A stretch of DNA of 64,000 nucleotides from Mucilaginibacter_A sp050954285 (lineage in GTDB: Bacteria > Bacteroidota > Bacteroidia > Sphingobacteriales > Sphingobacteriaceae), in assembly GCA_050954285.1 (NCBI GenBank), contig JBPBPL010000032.1:6780-70779 (forward strand), in the 5' to 3' direction. How positions within the stretch are numbered: position 1 is the stretch's first letter; each line of letters begins with the position of its first letter. The translations under genes were made by a program, and so were the position numbers. Below the pieces are notes generated by a model that saw only the letters and a program-made list of their open reading frames with translations, had not been told where the DNA came from and made no database searches. Shown here in pieces: positions 8,903 through 18,008 of the stretch.

Positions 8903-9833
8903 AAACGATTGGATCAAAAATTATAATAAGTTAAATGATTCTTTTAACAAAACACTGGTTTTTCGGGTTGGCATACAGGCCGGGCTTTATTCAGAAATCA
9001 ATCACATGTTTCTTGCTATACTCTTCTGCCTAAAAAACAACATTAAGTTTATATTATCTTCTGTAAATAATAATTTTTCTTATGAAAAAGGTTGGGAAGA
9101 TTATTTTCTTCCGTTCTGCGAAGAAAACAGATCAAAGCTCTATCTAAAATACAATGCAAGAAGCTATCAAATCAAGCCTACAATTCCTAATATTATCAAA
9201 ACAAAGTTGGTTAAAAAATTAACTGGAATTAATTATTTAACCCAAGACATTTGGACTTTTATACGAGATGCGAAATTTCAAAATGAAACGTTTAATATTC
9301 CTTCATTAGAAATTTCCGGAAACTTAGTAAGTGCTTTACAAATTGTTGTAAACCATATTTGGCACTTTCAACCCGCAATTCAAGAAGAAGTAACTACAAA
9401 AATTACACCATTAAATCTTCCATCCAATTATGTTGGTGTACACCTCAGAAGCGGTGATAAATCAACTGAAGCTAAAATTTCTCCCGTTCAAAAATACATT
9501 GATTATATAAAAAATACAACACCGCTAAAAGACCTTTTTGTACTTACGGACGATTACAAAAATATTAAAGAAATACAAAGATCTTTTTCTGAATATAAAG
9601 TTTATTCCTTTTGCCAGGAAAACGAGAAAGGTTTTAGCGAAGGCGCATACAACAAATTAGATAAAGAAGATAAAAAAAAGATCACTATAAAGTTATTAAC
9701 AGATACAGAAGTTCTATATAAATCCGCAACTTTTATAGGTACATTTAGTTCTAATGTTGGATTGTTTATTGGTATGAGAAGGAATGCTGAGAATTGGTAT
9801 GGAATAGATGCAAATGAATGGCGGATGTGGTAA
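8895..9833 (+). CDS. GT23-like fucosyltransferase (FUT8/NodZ type)
   Basis: The 312-residue protein is not a GT11 enzyme. The segment VGVHLRSGDKSTEAKISPV near residue 185 matches the pattern of the donor-binding loop of alpha-1,6-fucosyltransferases (HxRxxDKxxTEA). The C-terminal FIGTFSSNVGLFIG matches their conserved GTFSS tail. The family uses GDP-fucose, which gmd-fcl at 33721-35817 would supply. It overlaps the second Wzt gene and stands 68 bp before an acyltransferase gene. The family call rests on motifs only; a distant O-fucosyltransferase-like enzyme is possible. Confidence 0.65.
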   Translation: MDRNDWIKNYNKLNDSFNKTLVFRVGIQAGLYSEINHMFLAILFCLKNNIKFILSSVNNNFSYEKGWEDYFLPFCEENRSKLYLKYNARSYQIKPTIPNIIKTKLVKKLTGINYLTQDIWTFIRDAKFQNETFNIPSLEISGNLVSALQIVVNHIWHFQPAIQEEVTTKITPLNLPSNYVGVHLRSGDKSTEAKISPVQKYIDYIKNTTPLKDLFVLTDDYKNIKEIQRSFSEYKVYSFCQENEKGFSEGAYNKLDKEDKKKITIKLLTDTEVLYKSATFIGTFSSNVGLFIGMRRNAENWYGIDANEWRMW

Positions 9834-9901
9834 TTGAATAATTAGACAATACTATTTTACCATACATTTCTAAGAATCGTTGTAATAAAACTTCTAATTG
9901 A

Positions 9902-10678
9902 ATGATTCTAAATATGCTTAGATTGTTAAAAACACTGTTAGTAATATTAAAAAATCATTATAATTCTATTTCGTTAGATTCTGATATTTCTACAAATATT
10001 AAAATTGGTAAAAATAATCACATCCTGATTTCTACTATTCACAATTCTACACTTGCAAATAATTGTACGATAAAAGAAGCATTGGTATTTTCTTCCGAAC
10101 TCGACAGTCAAGTAACCTTGCTCCCAGAAGTTATTTTGTTTTCGGCTAAGCTTGCAAATAATATCCATGTTGGCAGCCGGACTGCAATCTCCAATAGTAA
10201 CGTAGGAAGATATACTTATTTGGCAGGCAATAACCGGATTTTTAATACCACAATCGGATCTTTTTGTTCAATTGCAGAAAATGCAACGATTGGCCATGCA
10301 GAACATCCTTACAACCAATTTTCAACTTCACCGGTGTTTTATAAAAAAGATAATCCCTTCGGCACAGATAAATTCTTTCAAAAAGAGGTTAAAGAGTTTA
10401 TAACTACTACCATCGGACACGATGTGTGGATAGGTTATAATGCGTACATCCGCTCTGGAGTTAACGTTGGCAATGGCTGCGTGATTGGTGCCGGTGCCGT
10501 GGTAACTAAAAATGTTGAGCCTTATACCATTGTGGCTGGCGTACCGGCAAAAAAAATTAAAAGCAGGTTTACTATCGAAAGAATACAACAATTGGAGCAG
10601 GATCAATGGTGGAATTTAGCAGATGCTGAGCTGGTTGCTTATGCTGAAAAAAACTTTTCAAACGCTGATAAAATTTGA
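9902..10678 (+). CDS. Hexapeptide-repeat (LbH) acyltransferase, XAT type
   Basis: The 258-residue protein has a left-handed beta helix from about residue 25 to 220 made of imperfect hexapeptides (NNCTIKEAL, NIHVGSRTAIS, TIGSFCSIAENATIG). The XAT-like active-site segment is IGHAEHPYNQFSTSPVF, followed by TTIGHDVWIGYNAYIRSGV and IGAGAVVTKNV. These enzymes move an acetyl group from acetyl-CoA to a sugar hydroxyl or amine. It probably O-acetylates the surface glycan. It overlaps the next gene by 4 bp. An exact copy of the iterated motif lies inside at 10069-10082, encoding IKEA. Confidence 0.82.
   Translation: MILNMLRLLKTLLVILKNHYNSISLDSDISTNIKIGKNNHILISTIHNSTLANNCTIKEALVFSSELDSQVTLLPEVILFSAKLANNIHVGSRTAISNSNVGRYTYLAGNNRIFNTTIGSFCSIAENATIGHAEHPYNQFSTSPVFYKKDNPFGTDKFFQKEVKEFITTTIGHDVWIGYNAYIRSGVNVGNGCVIGAGAVVTKNVEPYTIVAGVPAKKIKSRFTIERIQQLEQDQWWNLADAELVAYAEKNFSNADKI
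10069..10082 (+). repeat. Iterated motif GATAAAAGAAGCAT (in gene)
   Basis: Exact match inside the acyltransferase gene, read as (x)xG-ATA-AAA-GAA-GCA, encoding IKEA. Confidence 0.75.
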
Positions 10679-11721
10679 AAACGTACAACCTTTACATTGG
10701 AAACAACTATCTGCAGAAGTATGGTACAGCAGAAATTATTAAGCAATTAGCGGTTTATTCTACCATTGTTTCTGAGCCAGAATCAGCAGATTTTTTCTTG
10801 TTTCCTGTTACTTATGAAAAGCTTTACGGATACACAGAACATGAATACAATCACTTCAATTATACAAAAGACGAAATCCAAAATTTAAAAGATGAGTTTA
10901 CCCAGATGGTGGAAATAGCATCAAAGTATAGCAAAAAACTCCTCTTGTTTTACTATTATGACCCAATAAAAAAAATTGAAGTTCCGAATGCAATCGTATT
11001 CAGAACTTCTTTGTTAAAAAGTAAAAAAGACAATAATGAATTTGCCATGCCTGCTTATGGTGATGATCTCAGAACAAAAAAACAGCTTGATGATTCTAAT
11101 TTTTACCTGGTAAAAACAGCATTGCCAAGTGTGGGTTTTCGCGGGCAGTCTGCACCATTGCAGTTACCGGTTAAACTGCAGATTAAAAGAAAAATCAATC
11201 AACTATTTCAATCTTCCGGCATTAACAAACCGTTTAACTTGCATTACAATTTTGGCTATTTGGCCAGGCGTGATGCTTTGGTTTCCTGTATCAAAAATTC
11301 AAACATCAAAACCGATATTAGTTTTACCACGATGGAACAAAGCTGGGACCCTGTAAACGGGAAAATGCCTTTTGTAAATAATGTTTTTGATAATCAATAC
11401 AATATTTGTGTAAGCGGTCATGGCAATTATTCTTTCAGATTATATGAAATTTTGAGTGCGGGCCGTATTCCGGTTTTCATCAACACGGATTGTGTTTTAC
11501 CTTTTGAAGAATTTATAGATTGGAGAAAACACGTAGTTTGGATTGAAGAAAAAGATGCTCTAAAAACAGCTGAACATTTGTTTCAATTTCATCAATCCAA
11601 ATCTGCGGAGGATTTTTTACAATTGCAGCAAAACAACAGAAAGTTGTGGGAAAAATACTTTAGTAAAGATGGCTTTTATGAAAGTTTACATCAATATTTT
11701 CCGCTATTGTATAACTTGTAA
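10675..11721 (+). CDS. Exostosin-like (GT47) glycosyltransferase
   Basis: The 348-residue protein starts at TTG, overlapping the previous stop by 4 bp. The C-terminal GT47 core is GNYSFRLYEILSAGRIPVF then NTDCVLPFEEFIDW. It is a close paralog of the truncated gene at 2-1090, which it therefore helps to define. The N-terminal half (residues 1-150) is the variable part, with SVGFRGQSAP corresponding to TVGFCGYAPP in the paralog. Exostosin-type enzymes in animals make heparan sulfate; bacterial members occur in surface-glycan loci with unknown linkages. Confidence 0.82.
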   Translation: MKTYNLYIGNNYLQKYGTAEIIKQLAVYSTIVSEPESADFFLFPVTYEKLYGYTEHEYNHFNYTKDEIQNLKDEFTQMVEIASKYSKKLLLFYYYDPIKKIEVPNAIVFRTSLLKSKKDNNEFAMPAYGDDLRTKKQLDDSNFYLVKTALPSVGFRGQSAPLQLPVKLQIKRKINQLFQSSGINKPFNLHYNFGYLARRDALVSCIKNSNIKTDISFTTMEQSWDPVNGKMPFVNNVFDNQYNICVSGHGNYSFRLYEILSAGRIPVFINTDCVLPFEEFIDWRKHVVWIEEKDALKTAEHLFQFHQSKSAEDFLQLQQNNRKLWEKYFSKDGFYESLHQYFPLLYNL

Positions 11722-11748
11722 TTTAGTTTTCATCATTATAAATTAGTA

Positions 11749-12732
11749 ATGCACATTGATAGCTCCATGCAAAAGCCGTTATTAACTATCGGTATTCCTA
11801 CATACAACCGGGCAAAATACTTGGATCGTTGTTTAAATTCAATATTGATGCAGTTTGATGGTATTGAAAAAGACTTAGAGCTGATTATTGCAAACAACGC
11901 TTCCACTGATCATACCAAACAAATAGTGGATCAATATTCGGAGAAAATGAAGATTGATTATTATGAAAGAGAAATCAATTTGGGTCCGGATTCTACTTCT
12001 TCGCTTTGTTATGAAAAAGCAAAAGGCAAATATGTTTGGGTTTTAGGAGATGATGAATATTTGATTGACGGAAGTTTAAATATCATTATTAATTTATTAA
12101 AAGATAAAGATTATGGCGATGTTTACTTGCATTGTATTCCATTTCATGATGAAGCTGATGTTGATGAAACACCGGTAAAAGAAGCACAGAAAATCATTTA
12201 CAATGAGCCGGTAGAATTTATAAAAAGTATTCATTACTATGCTACTTTTATCAGTGGAAATATTGTGAACAAGGAAATATTGAAAGGTGATACAAGCTAT
12301 AAAAAATACCTGAACACCAATATTGTACAAATTGGCTGGACGATTAAACCAATCTTTGCGGCCAAAGAAAACTTGTATGTACAAACGCCCTTGTTTGCGG
12401 CAAAACAAAACAATTCCGGCGGCTACCAGTTTGTAACCACTTTTGCTAAAAATTATAACTTTATTTTAAAATCTCTGGTTAAAGAAGGTTATGATAAACG
12501 GATTGTTGATATTACCAATATTAATTTAATTAAGAGTTACTTTCCGGCAAATATCATCAAGCTGCTTTATTACGAAAACCGTTTTAATACCGAAAAACAT
12601 TTTTCGGTATTGTTTAATTCTTTTTGGAGATATAAAAGTTTCTGGACTGATCTTTTTCCGATTTATGGAAAATACTGGATGAAAAAGTTATCGGGCAAAA
12701 AGATTGTCAGATACCAAAACAGTTCTGATTAG
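11749..12732 (+). CDS. GT2 family glycosyltransferase
   Basis: This 327-residue GT-A enzyme has LLTIGIPTYNRAKYLDRCL at the N-terminus, LIIANNASTDHT and the acidic motif VWVLGDDEYLID near residue 100. The first Met is at 11749, but Met7 would give a more usual GT2 N-terminus. It is followed directly by the next gene with no gap. Base composition is less AT-rich than the 2.4-7.6 kb block. A near copy of the iterated motif (last base C) is at 12174-12187. Confidence 0.83.
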   Translation: MHIDSSMQKPLLTIGIPTYNRAKYLDRCLNSILMQFDGIEKDLELIIANNASTDHTKQIVDQYSEKMKIDYYEREINLGPDSTSSLCYEKAKGKYVWVLGDDEYLIDGSLNIIINLLKDKDYGDVYLHCIPFHDEADVDETPVKEAQKIIYNEPVEFIKSIHYYATFISGNIVNKEILKGDTSYKKYLNTNIVQIGWTIKPIFAAKENLYVQTPLFAAKQNNSGGYQFVTTFAKNYNFILKSLVKEGYDKRIVDITNINLIKSYFPANIIKLLYYENRFNTEKHFSVLFNSFWRYKSFWTDLFPIYGKYWMKKLSGKKIVRYQNSSD

Positions 12733-13938
12733 ATGAAAGTTTTGTTATTTGGCGACGCACCGATGGCTTTAAACGAAGGCGGTATCAATCAAACTTTATA
12801 CAACCTGTTTTCATTTATTGCGCCGCAGGACTTTATGGGAATAACGGAAGTTGACCAAAAAACGCTGCGGAAACTTGGATCTACCGAACCGTATACAAAC
12901 CGGTATAAAAGTTATAAACTTAACCTGATTAATATTCCGGTTAATCGGTTTACAAAGTTTATAATACCAACGATCAACCGGATCAACTTTTATATTTTTC
13001 AAAAAAACGCTTATAAAAAACTAAAACAAGAAATTGCATTATTTGCACCGGATGTGATTATTTCTTGTTCCAACACTCCATCGGGTATTTTGATGCACGA
13101 CAAATTACTTGATAAAAACAGTATCTCTGCCCCGGTTATTCCATACTTTATGGATGATTGGATGTATAAAAACAAGGAAGATAAGGTTGGAAAATTGGTG
13201 CACAACACCATCCGGAATATGCTGCAGAAAAACCAATATTGGATGATGATTGGTGAAGAACTCGGAAACTTATTAGCAGAACGTTATCAGACAAAACCGG
13301 AAAAGATTTTATATATCAGAAATCCGGTAGATTTAAGTGATGCACCGAAAGATAGTTCTGCCACGCCACACGAACCTTTTAAATTTGCTTACGCCGGTGC
13401 CCTGTGGCCCATGCACTTTGATAGTTTTCTGGCGTTTGCAAAAGCGTTACAATTGCTTCCAACCAAGCAAAAAGCACAACTGATACTTTATACGCAGGAG
13501 AGCCAATGGAGCTGGCGCAAAGCTGAATTGGAACCTTTAGGTATAATTTACGGCGGACATTTACCTTATCATCAGATTCATCAAAAACTAAACGAGGCAG
13601 ATGCATTACTAATTACGGCTTCTTTTAGTAAGGAAAATTACACGCATTCTACCGGATCTTTGCAAACAAAAATTACGGATTACTGCAAATCCAAGCGGTT
13701 AATTGTAAGTTGTGCACCAAATTATGCAGCCAATAATAAGTTTATAAAAAGCCGCAATTGCGGAGTTTGTATTGAAACCGGTGATGTGCAAAAAATTAAA
13801 AATCAGGTGGTAAAAATAATAAATGATTATAGTGATTATCAAAATTTGGTAACCAATGCTTGGGATACTTTGCATGATTTTTCTAAGGAAGTAGTTCATC
13901 AGAAAATTAAAGATTTTTTACAACTGAGTTTGCAATAG
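12733..13938 (+). CDS. GT4-like glycosyltransferase
   Basis: The 401-residue GT-B protein begins with MKVLLFGDAPMALNEGGINQ. Its C-terminal half has FAYAGALWPMHFD, IIYGGHLPYHQI and HSTGSLQTKITDYCKSKRLI in place of the usual E-x7-E run, so it is a divergent GT4-like enzyme. An exact copy of the iterated motif sits in the gene at 13111-13124. It abuts the preceding gene without a gap. Confidence 0.72.
   Translation: MKVLLFGDAPMALNEGGINQTLYNLFSFIAPQDFMGITEVDQKTLRKLGSTEPYTNRYKSYKLNLINIPVNRFTKFIIPTINRINFYIFQKNAYKKLKQEIALFAPDVIISCSNTPSGILMHDKLLDKNSISAPVIPYFMDDWMYKNKEDKVGKLVHNTIRNMLQKNQYWMMIGEELGNLLAERYQTKPEKILYIRNPVDLSDAPKDSSATPHEPFKFAYAGALWPMHFDSFLAFAKALQLLPTKQKAQLILYTQESQWSWRKAELEPLGIIYGGHLPYHQIHQKLNEADALLITASFSKENYTHSTGSLQTKITDYCKSKRLIVSCAPNYAANNKFIKSRNCGVCIETGDVQKIKNQVVKIINDYSDYQNLVTNAWDTLHDFSKEVVHQKIKDFLQLSLQ
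13111..13124 (+). repeat. Iterated motif GATAAAAACAGTAT (in gene)
   Basis: Exact match read in frame as GAT-AAA-AAC-AGT-ATC, encoding DKNSI inside the GT4-like gene. Confidence 0.75.
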
Positions 13939-13976
13939 TGCTGTTTAATCGATCCAAATTAATTAACATAATATAA

Positions 13977-14882
13977 TTGGTAGTTACAAAATTAGTCAGT
14001 GGTTTAGGAAATCAGTTGTTACAATATGCAATGGGCAGGCAATTATCACTGCTAAAAGAAGTACCACTATTGTTGGATGTTTCTTTCTTCAAGGATCAAA
14101 ACTTAAGGAGTTACAAGTTAGATCATTTTAATATTAATGCAGAAATTGCAACAAAAGCACAACTTCAACCTTTTGAACAGGAAATTGCCCGTTACAATAA
14201 CTTGCACCAGCAAACTTCTTTGTATGCAAAAGTATACCGCAAATTGGAGCCTGTTCTGTTCCCAAAACATACTAAAAACTACTTTAAAGAAGCTACCTGG
14301 TGGATATTAGAACCCGAAGTTTATAAAACACCAAGCGATGTTTATATAGAAGGTTACTGGCAGCATTATAAATATTTTGAAAACTTACAGCCCGAAATTT
14401 TTAATGAACTTATTTTAAATAGCTATTCAAACTTAGATACAATTAATTGGCTTGAAAAAATAAAAAATGATCCTTTTGCGGTTGCAGTTCATATTCGTCG
14501 CGGTGATTACGTAACGGACTCCGGAGCCAACTATCTAATGGGTGTTTTACCGGTTGATTATTATAACAAAGCTATTTTGTATATTAAAGAAAGAATTACT
14601 GATCCGAACTTTTATTTTTTTTCGGATGATCTGGAATGGGTAAAATCCAATATAACAACCGGTACAATAAACTTTTATGTTGATCAAAACCCGGATTATA
14701 TTGATTTGAATTTAATAAGGCATTGCAAACACCAAATTATTGCAAACAGCACTTTTAGCTGGTGGGGAGCATTTTTAAACCGCAATCCGGATAAAATTGT
14801 AATTGCGCCACAGCAATGGTCGCCCCGGGAAGATGTTAACCGAAATATACATTTGCAGTTTCCGGATTGGATCAAACTTTAA
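13977..14882 (+). CDS. Alpha-1,2-fucosyltransferase (GT11), copy 2
   Basis: The 301-residue protein starts at TTG. VSGLGNQLLQYAMG at the N-terminus, HIRRGDYV near residue 169 and NSTFSWWGAFLNRNPDKIV at the C-terminus are GT11 hallmarks. It is clearly a paralog of the gene at 3423, with the same length class and identical motifs, but is less AT-rich. It is followed by a GT2 gene that is itself a paralog of the one at 5121. Both fucosyltransferases need GDP-fucose from gmd-fcl. Confidence 0.9.
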   Translation: MVVTKLVSGLGNQLLQYAMGRQLSLLKEVPLLLDVSFFKDQNLRSYKLDHFNINAEIATKAQLQPFEQEIARYNNLHQQTSLYAKVYRKLEPVLFPKHTKNYFKEATWWILEPEVYKTPSDVYIEGYWQHYKYFENLQPEIFNELILNSYSNLDTINWLEKIKNDPFAVAVHIRRGDYVTDSGANYLMGVLPVDYYNKAILYIKERITDPNFYFFSDDLEWVKSNITTGTINFYVDQNPDYIDLNLIRHCKHQIIANSTFSWWGAFLNRNPDKIVIAPQQWSPREDVNRNIHLQFPDWIKL

Positions 14883-14890
14883 ATTTACCC

Positions 14891-14904
14891 GATAAAAGAA
14901 GCAT
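14891..14904 (+). repeat. Iterated motif GATAAAAGAAGCAT (intergenic)
   Basis: Exact match between the GT11 stop codon and the GT2 gene, ending 21 bp before the ATG at 14926. Confidence 0.8.
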
Positions 14905-14925
14905 CTATGTTACCAATAATCTTTA

Positions 14926-15930
14926 ATGGTTGAATTAGTTTCTGTAATCATTCCGAATTACAATCATGCTAAATATTTAAACCAGCGCATTGATTCTGTT
15001 CTTCAACAATCTTATCAAAACTTTGAAGTTATTATTTTGGATGATTGTTCTAAAGATGAAAGTAAACTCATTATTGACCAATATAAAGATCATCCGAAAG
15101 TTAGCAATACTGTTTTTAACCGGCAAAACTCTGGTAGTACCTTCCTACAATGGGAAAAGGGAATCAAATTAGCTAAAGGAAATTATATTTGGATTGCAGA
15201 AAGTGATGATTATGCTGAAGCGGAATTTTTACAATCTTTAGTAAATATTATCAACTTAAATAATAATGTTGGACTGGCTTATTGCGGCTCCAACACGGTT
15301 GATGAGCTTGGAAATAAGTTGGGAAGATTGGTTCAGGAAATACCAAATAATCAGAATGGATATTACTTAAATAATGGTTTTGATGAATGCAGGAATGCTT
15401 TCTTTTTCCATCCGATTGTACCTAATGCGAGCGCGGTAGTTTTTAAAAAAGAAAACTTCTATAAAGCCGATGCTTCTTTTAAGCAATATAAAATTTGTGG
15501 CGACTGGCAGTTTTGGATAGACGTTTGCTTTGATAATCACATTGCTTATTTACCGCAATGTTTAAACTATTTCAGGCAATCCAACACTTCCGTTAGCCGG
15601 TCAGATCATTATCAAAAAGATACTTACAAAATATTTTTGTTAGAAAAACTGAAAGTAAGTTTGTATGCTTATGAAAAAGTTAAACATCAAATTGCACTAA
15701 AACAGAAATTTAGATACTTTGATGTTTATATATTCAGTGTTTTGTTAGAATCTTTCAGGAAAAGAATAACACTAACAAAATCTGAAATTTCATTTATTAC
15801 AAAATCTTTGTGGTACCTCTCTCCTGCCTGTATTCTTGTTTTTTTTAAATCAGTAGTTGACGTTGTTTTATTTGGAATTAGAAAAGTGATCAGAACAATC
15901 AGTAAAAAACCAGGGCTAAAAACAGCATGA
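14926..15930 (+). CDS. GT2 family glycosyltransferase
   Basis: The 334-residue GT-A enzyme has VSVIIPNYNHAKYLNQRID, IILDDCSKDES and WIAESDDYAEAEF, which are close to the protein encoded at 5121. A hydrophobic stretch near residues 288-310 (YLSPACILVFFKSVVDVVLF) may be one membrane-associated helix. The gene end overlaps the next start (ATGA). A variant of the iterated motif, GCTAAAAACAGCAT, spans that junction at 15915-15928. Confidence 0.84.
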   Translation: MVELVSVIIPNYNHAKYLNQRIDSVLQQSYQNFEVIILDDCSKDESKLIIDQYKDHPKVSNTVFNRQNSGSTFLQWEKGIKLAKGNYIWIAESDDYAEAEFLQSLVNIINLNNNVGLAYCGSNTVDELGNKLGRLVQEIPNNQNGYYLNNGFDECRNAFFFHPIVPNASAVVFKKENFYKADASFKQYKICGDWQFWIDVCFDNHIAYLPQCLNYFRQSNTSVSRSDHYQKDTYKIFLLEKLKVSLYAYEKVKHQIALKQKFRYFDVYIFSVLLESFRKRITLTKSEISFITKSLWYLSPACILVFFKSVVDVVLFGIRKVIRTISKKPGLKTA

Positions 15931-17018
15931 ATGTTTTTATAGTTTGCACCGGTTTAGGTCATATTAACCGCGGATATGAATCATTTACCCGCGAATGTTT
16001 CGATGCAATTAAAGATACTCAGGTTTTTAACTTGTATCTGATTAAAGGCGGTGGAAAGAGTACAGGTAGAGAAATCGCACTTCCAAACCTGCCGCGCCAA
16101 AAAAAAACAGCACAGTTTTTAGCCAGGATTTTTCCGTTTGATGCTTATACCATTGAACAAATTAGTTTCTGTTTATCACTTTTACCATTGATAGTTACCA
16201 AAAAACCCGCTGTAATTTATTATAGTGATTTTACACTTGGAACGTACCTGTGGCATTTAAGAAAATATCTAAATTTTAAATACAAGTTACTTTTTTCCAA
16301 CGGTGCACCAAACGGGCCACCATTTAAAACGGAAGACCATGTGCAGCAGCTTTTACCGGTTTATTTAGAACAGGCAATTTCGCAGGGCGCACCTGCAGCT
16401 ATGCAAACTTTGCTGCCTTATGGTTTTAATATTGATATTGAAGAAAGATTAAGTGATCTTAAACAAAAATATGCAATCAGGAAGAATTTGTGTTTTTTAG
16501 CTAATCAAAAAATTGTCCTTTCTGTTGGTACGGTAAACGGCCATCATAAACGGATGGATTACCTGATAGAAGAAGTTGCTAAACTCGGACAAGAATATTT
16601 TTTGGTTATATTAGGCCAGTTTGAAGCAGAAACGTCGGCGTTGGTTACCCTAGCCGAAGCAAAATTAGCCGGTCGGTTTATAATTACAAGTGTTCCTTTA
16701 GAGCAGGTAAAAAATTATTATTTAGCTGCAGATTACTTCGTTTTGGCATCTTTAAATGAAGGTTTTGGCCGGGTTTTAATTGAAGCGTTAAGTTATGGTT
16801 TACCTTGTATTGTCCATGATTATGTTAATGCAAAACAGGTATTAGGAGATTATGGTAATTATGTTAATATGAGAATCTCCGGTGAGTTATATCTGTATAT
16901 TTTAAATTTTAAACAAAAAAGCACTCAAAACCAACGAATCAAAACCGCATATCAACTTTACTCCTGGCACAAATTAAAAGATCAATATTTAAAAATGATT
17001 TGTAAAGCTGGCGCATAA
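15927..17018 (+). CDS. GT4 family glycosyltransferase
   Basis: The 363-residue GT-B protein has IVLSVGTVNGHHKRMDYLIE as the start of the donor domain near residue 195. The E-x7-E motif is in LNEGFGRVLIEALSYGLPCIV near residue 278. Its start codon overlaps the stop codon of the preceding GT2 gene, so the two are translationally coupled. Specificity is unknown. Confidence 0.85.
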   Translation: MNVFIVCTGLGHINRGYESFTRECFDAIKDTQVFNLYLIKGGGKSTGREIALPNLPRQKKTAQFLARIFPFDAYTIEQISFCLSLLPLIVTKKPAVIYYSDFTLGTYLWHLRKYLNFKYKLLFSNGAPNGPPFKTEDHVQQLLPVYLEQAISQGAPAAMQTLLPYGFNIDIEERLSDLKQKYAIRKNLCFLANQKIVLSVGTVNGHHKRMDYLIEEVAKLGQEYFLVILGQFEAETSALVTLAEAKLAGRFIITSVPLEQVKNYYLAADYFVLASLNEGFGRVLIEALSYGLPCIVHDYVNAKQVLGDYGNYVNMRISGELYLYILNFKQKSTQNQRIKTAYQLYSWHKLKDQYLKMICKAGA

Positions 17019-17042
17019 TTTAATAAGAAAAGATTTTTTAAC

Positions 17043-17876
17043 TTGCTTTCTATAATTATTCCTACATACAATCGTAATGATTTACTTAGTAAATGTTTGG
17101 AAGAATTCAATCCAAAAAATCAAACTATTAAAGTTAATTATGAGGTAATTGTTACTGATGACAGTAAGCATTATGCAACCAAAAGTTTTATAAAAGATCA
17201 TTTTAATTGGGTTAAGTGGGTTCCTGGAACGCAGCATGGGCCAGCTGCTAATAGAAACAATGGTGCTAAATATGCAAAAGGAGACTGGCTGATTTTTATT
17301 GATGATGACTGTATTCCTGATAAAAATTTGTTAAGTGTTTATCAGGATGCAATTACAGAATACCCAGATATATTAGTGTTTGAAGGTTGTATTAAAGCTG
17401 ATCGGGAACAGAGTAGTTTTGCTGAAGAGTCTCCCGTAAATGAAACAGGAGGATATTTGTGGTCCTGCAATTTTATGATCCGAAAAAATCTCTTTTTGGA
17501 AACTTTGTTTGGCTTTGACGAAAAATTTCCTTTTGCAGCAATGGAAGATGTTGAACTTAATTACCGGATAAATAGATTAGGTTTAGCTAAGAAATTTCTT
17601 GAAAAGGCTTATGTTATACATCCCTGGCGGCTGCAAAGTAATATTTGGAAAATAACTTTAAACAGGTTTCAATCAACTTTATATTTTTTAAGAAAACATC
17701 CTGAAAAAAAACAAGAAATTAATTACAGATATTATTTAATTGCATTTTACCATTCGCTTATTAAAAACACATTTAGAAATGCTTTAAAATATCGCTTTAG
17801 AGGTTTTTTTCAGAAATTAATATACGATGGATTGCAGTTGTACTTTTCTGTTTATACTCTGCTATTTAAATATTAA
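17043..17876 (+). CDS. GT2 family glycosyltransferase
   Basis: The 277-residue protein starts at TTG (no ATG upstream in frame nearby). LSIIIPTYNRNDLLSKCLEE, the DxD run WLIFIDDDCIPDKN near residue 88 and the catalytic-region motif FAAMEDVELNYRI near residue 166 are all present. GPAANRNNGAKYAKGDW is the usual GT2 nucleotide-proximal loop. It ends before a 132-bp intergenic region with repeats. Confidence 0.84.
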   Translation: MLSIIIPTYNRNDLLSKCLEEFNPKNQTIKVNYEVIVTDDSKHYATKSFIKDHFNWVKWVPGTQHGPAANRNNGAKYAKGDWLIFIDDDCIPDKNLLSVYQDAITEYPDILVFEGCIKADREQSSFAEESPVNETGGYLWSCNFMIRKNLFLETLFGFDEKFPFAAMEDVELNYRINRLGLAKKFLEKAYVIHPWRLQSNIWKITLNRFQSTLYFLRKHPEKKQEINYRYYLIAFYHSLIKNTFRNALKYRFRGFFQKLIYDGLQLYFSVYTLLFKY

Positions 17877-17914
17877 CCCACAATTAACAAATATTATTAA
17901 CAGATTAACAAATA

Positions 17915-18004
17915 TTTTTACTTAGTTTACAAACTAATTTATTACAAACTTTTTTGCTGCGAGGCTCGTACGCATTAAAAGATTTGACTAAGTAAAAAAA
18001 GCAT
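17915..18004. repeat. Inverted repeat ending in a motif variant, before the GT61 gene
   Basis: The 11-base arm TTTTTACTTAG (17915-17925) is perfectly complementary to 17988-17998, which is the start of a motif variant AGTAAAAAAAGCAT (17991-18004). About 62 bases lie between the arms. A 12-base direct repeat (ATTAACAAATAT) lies just upstream, in 17883-17917. The structure sits immediately before the GT61 gene. Confidence 0.5.
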
Positions 18005-18008
18005 CGTT

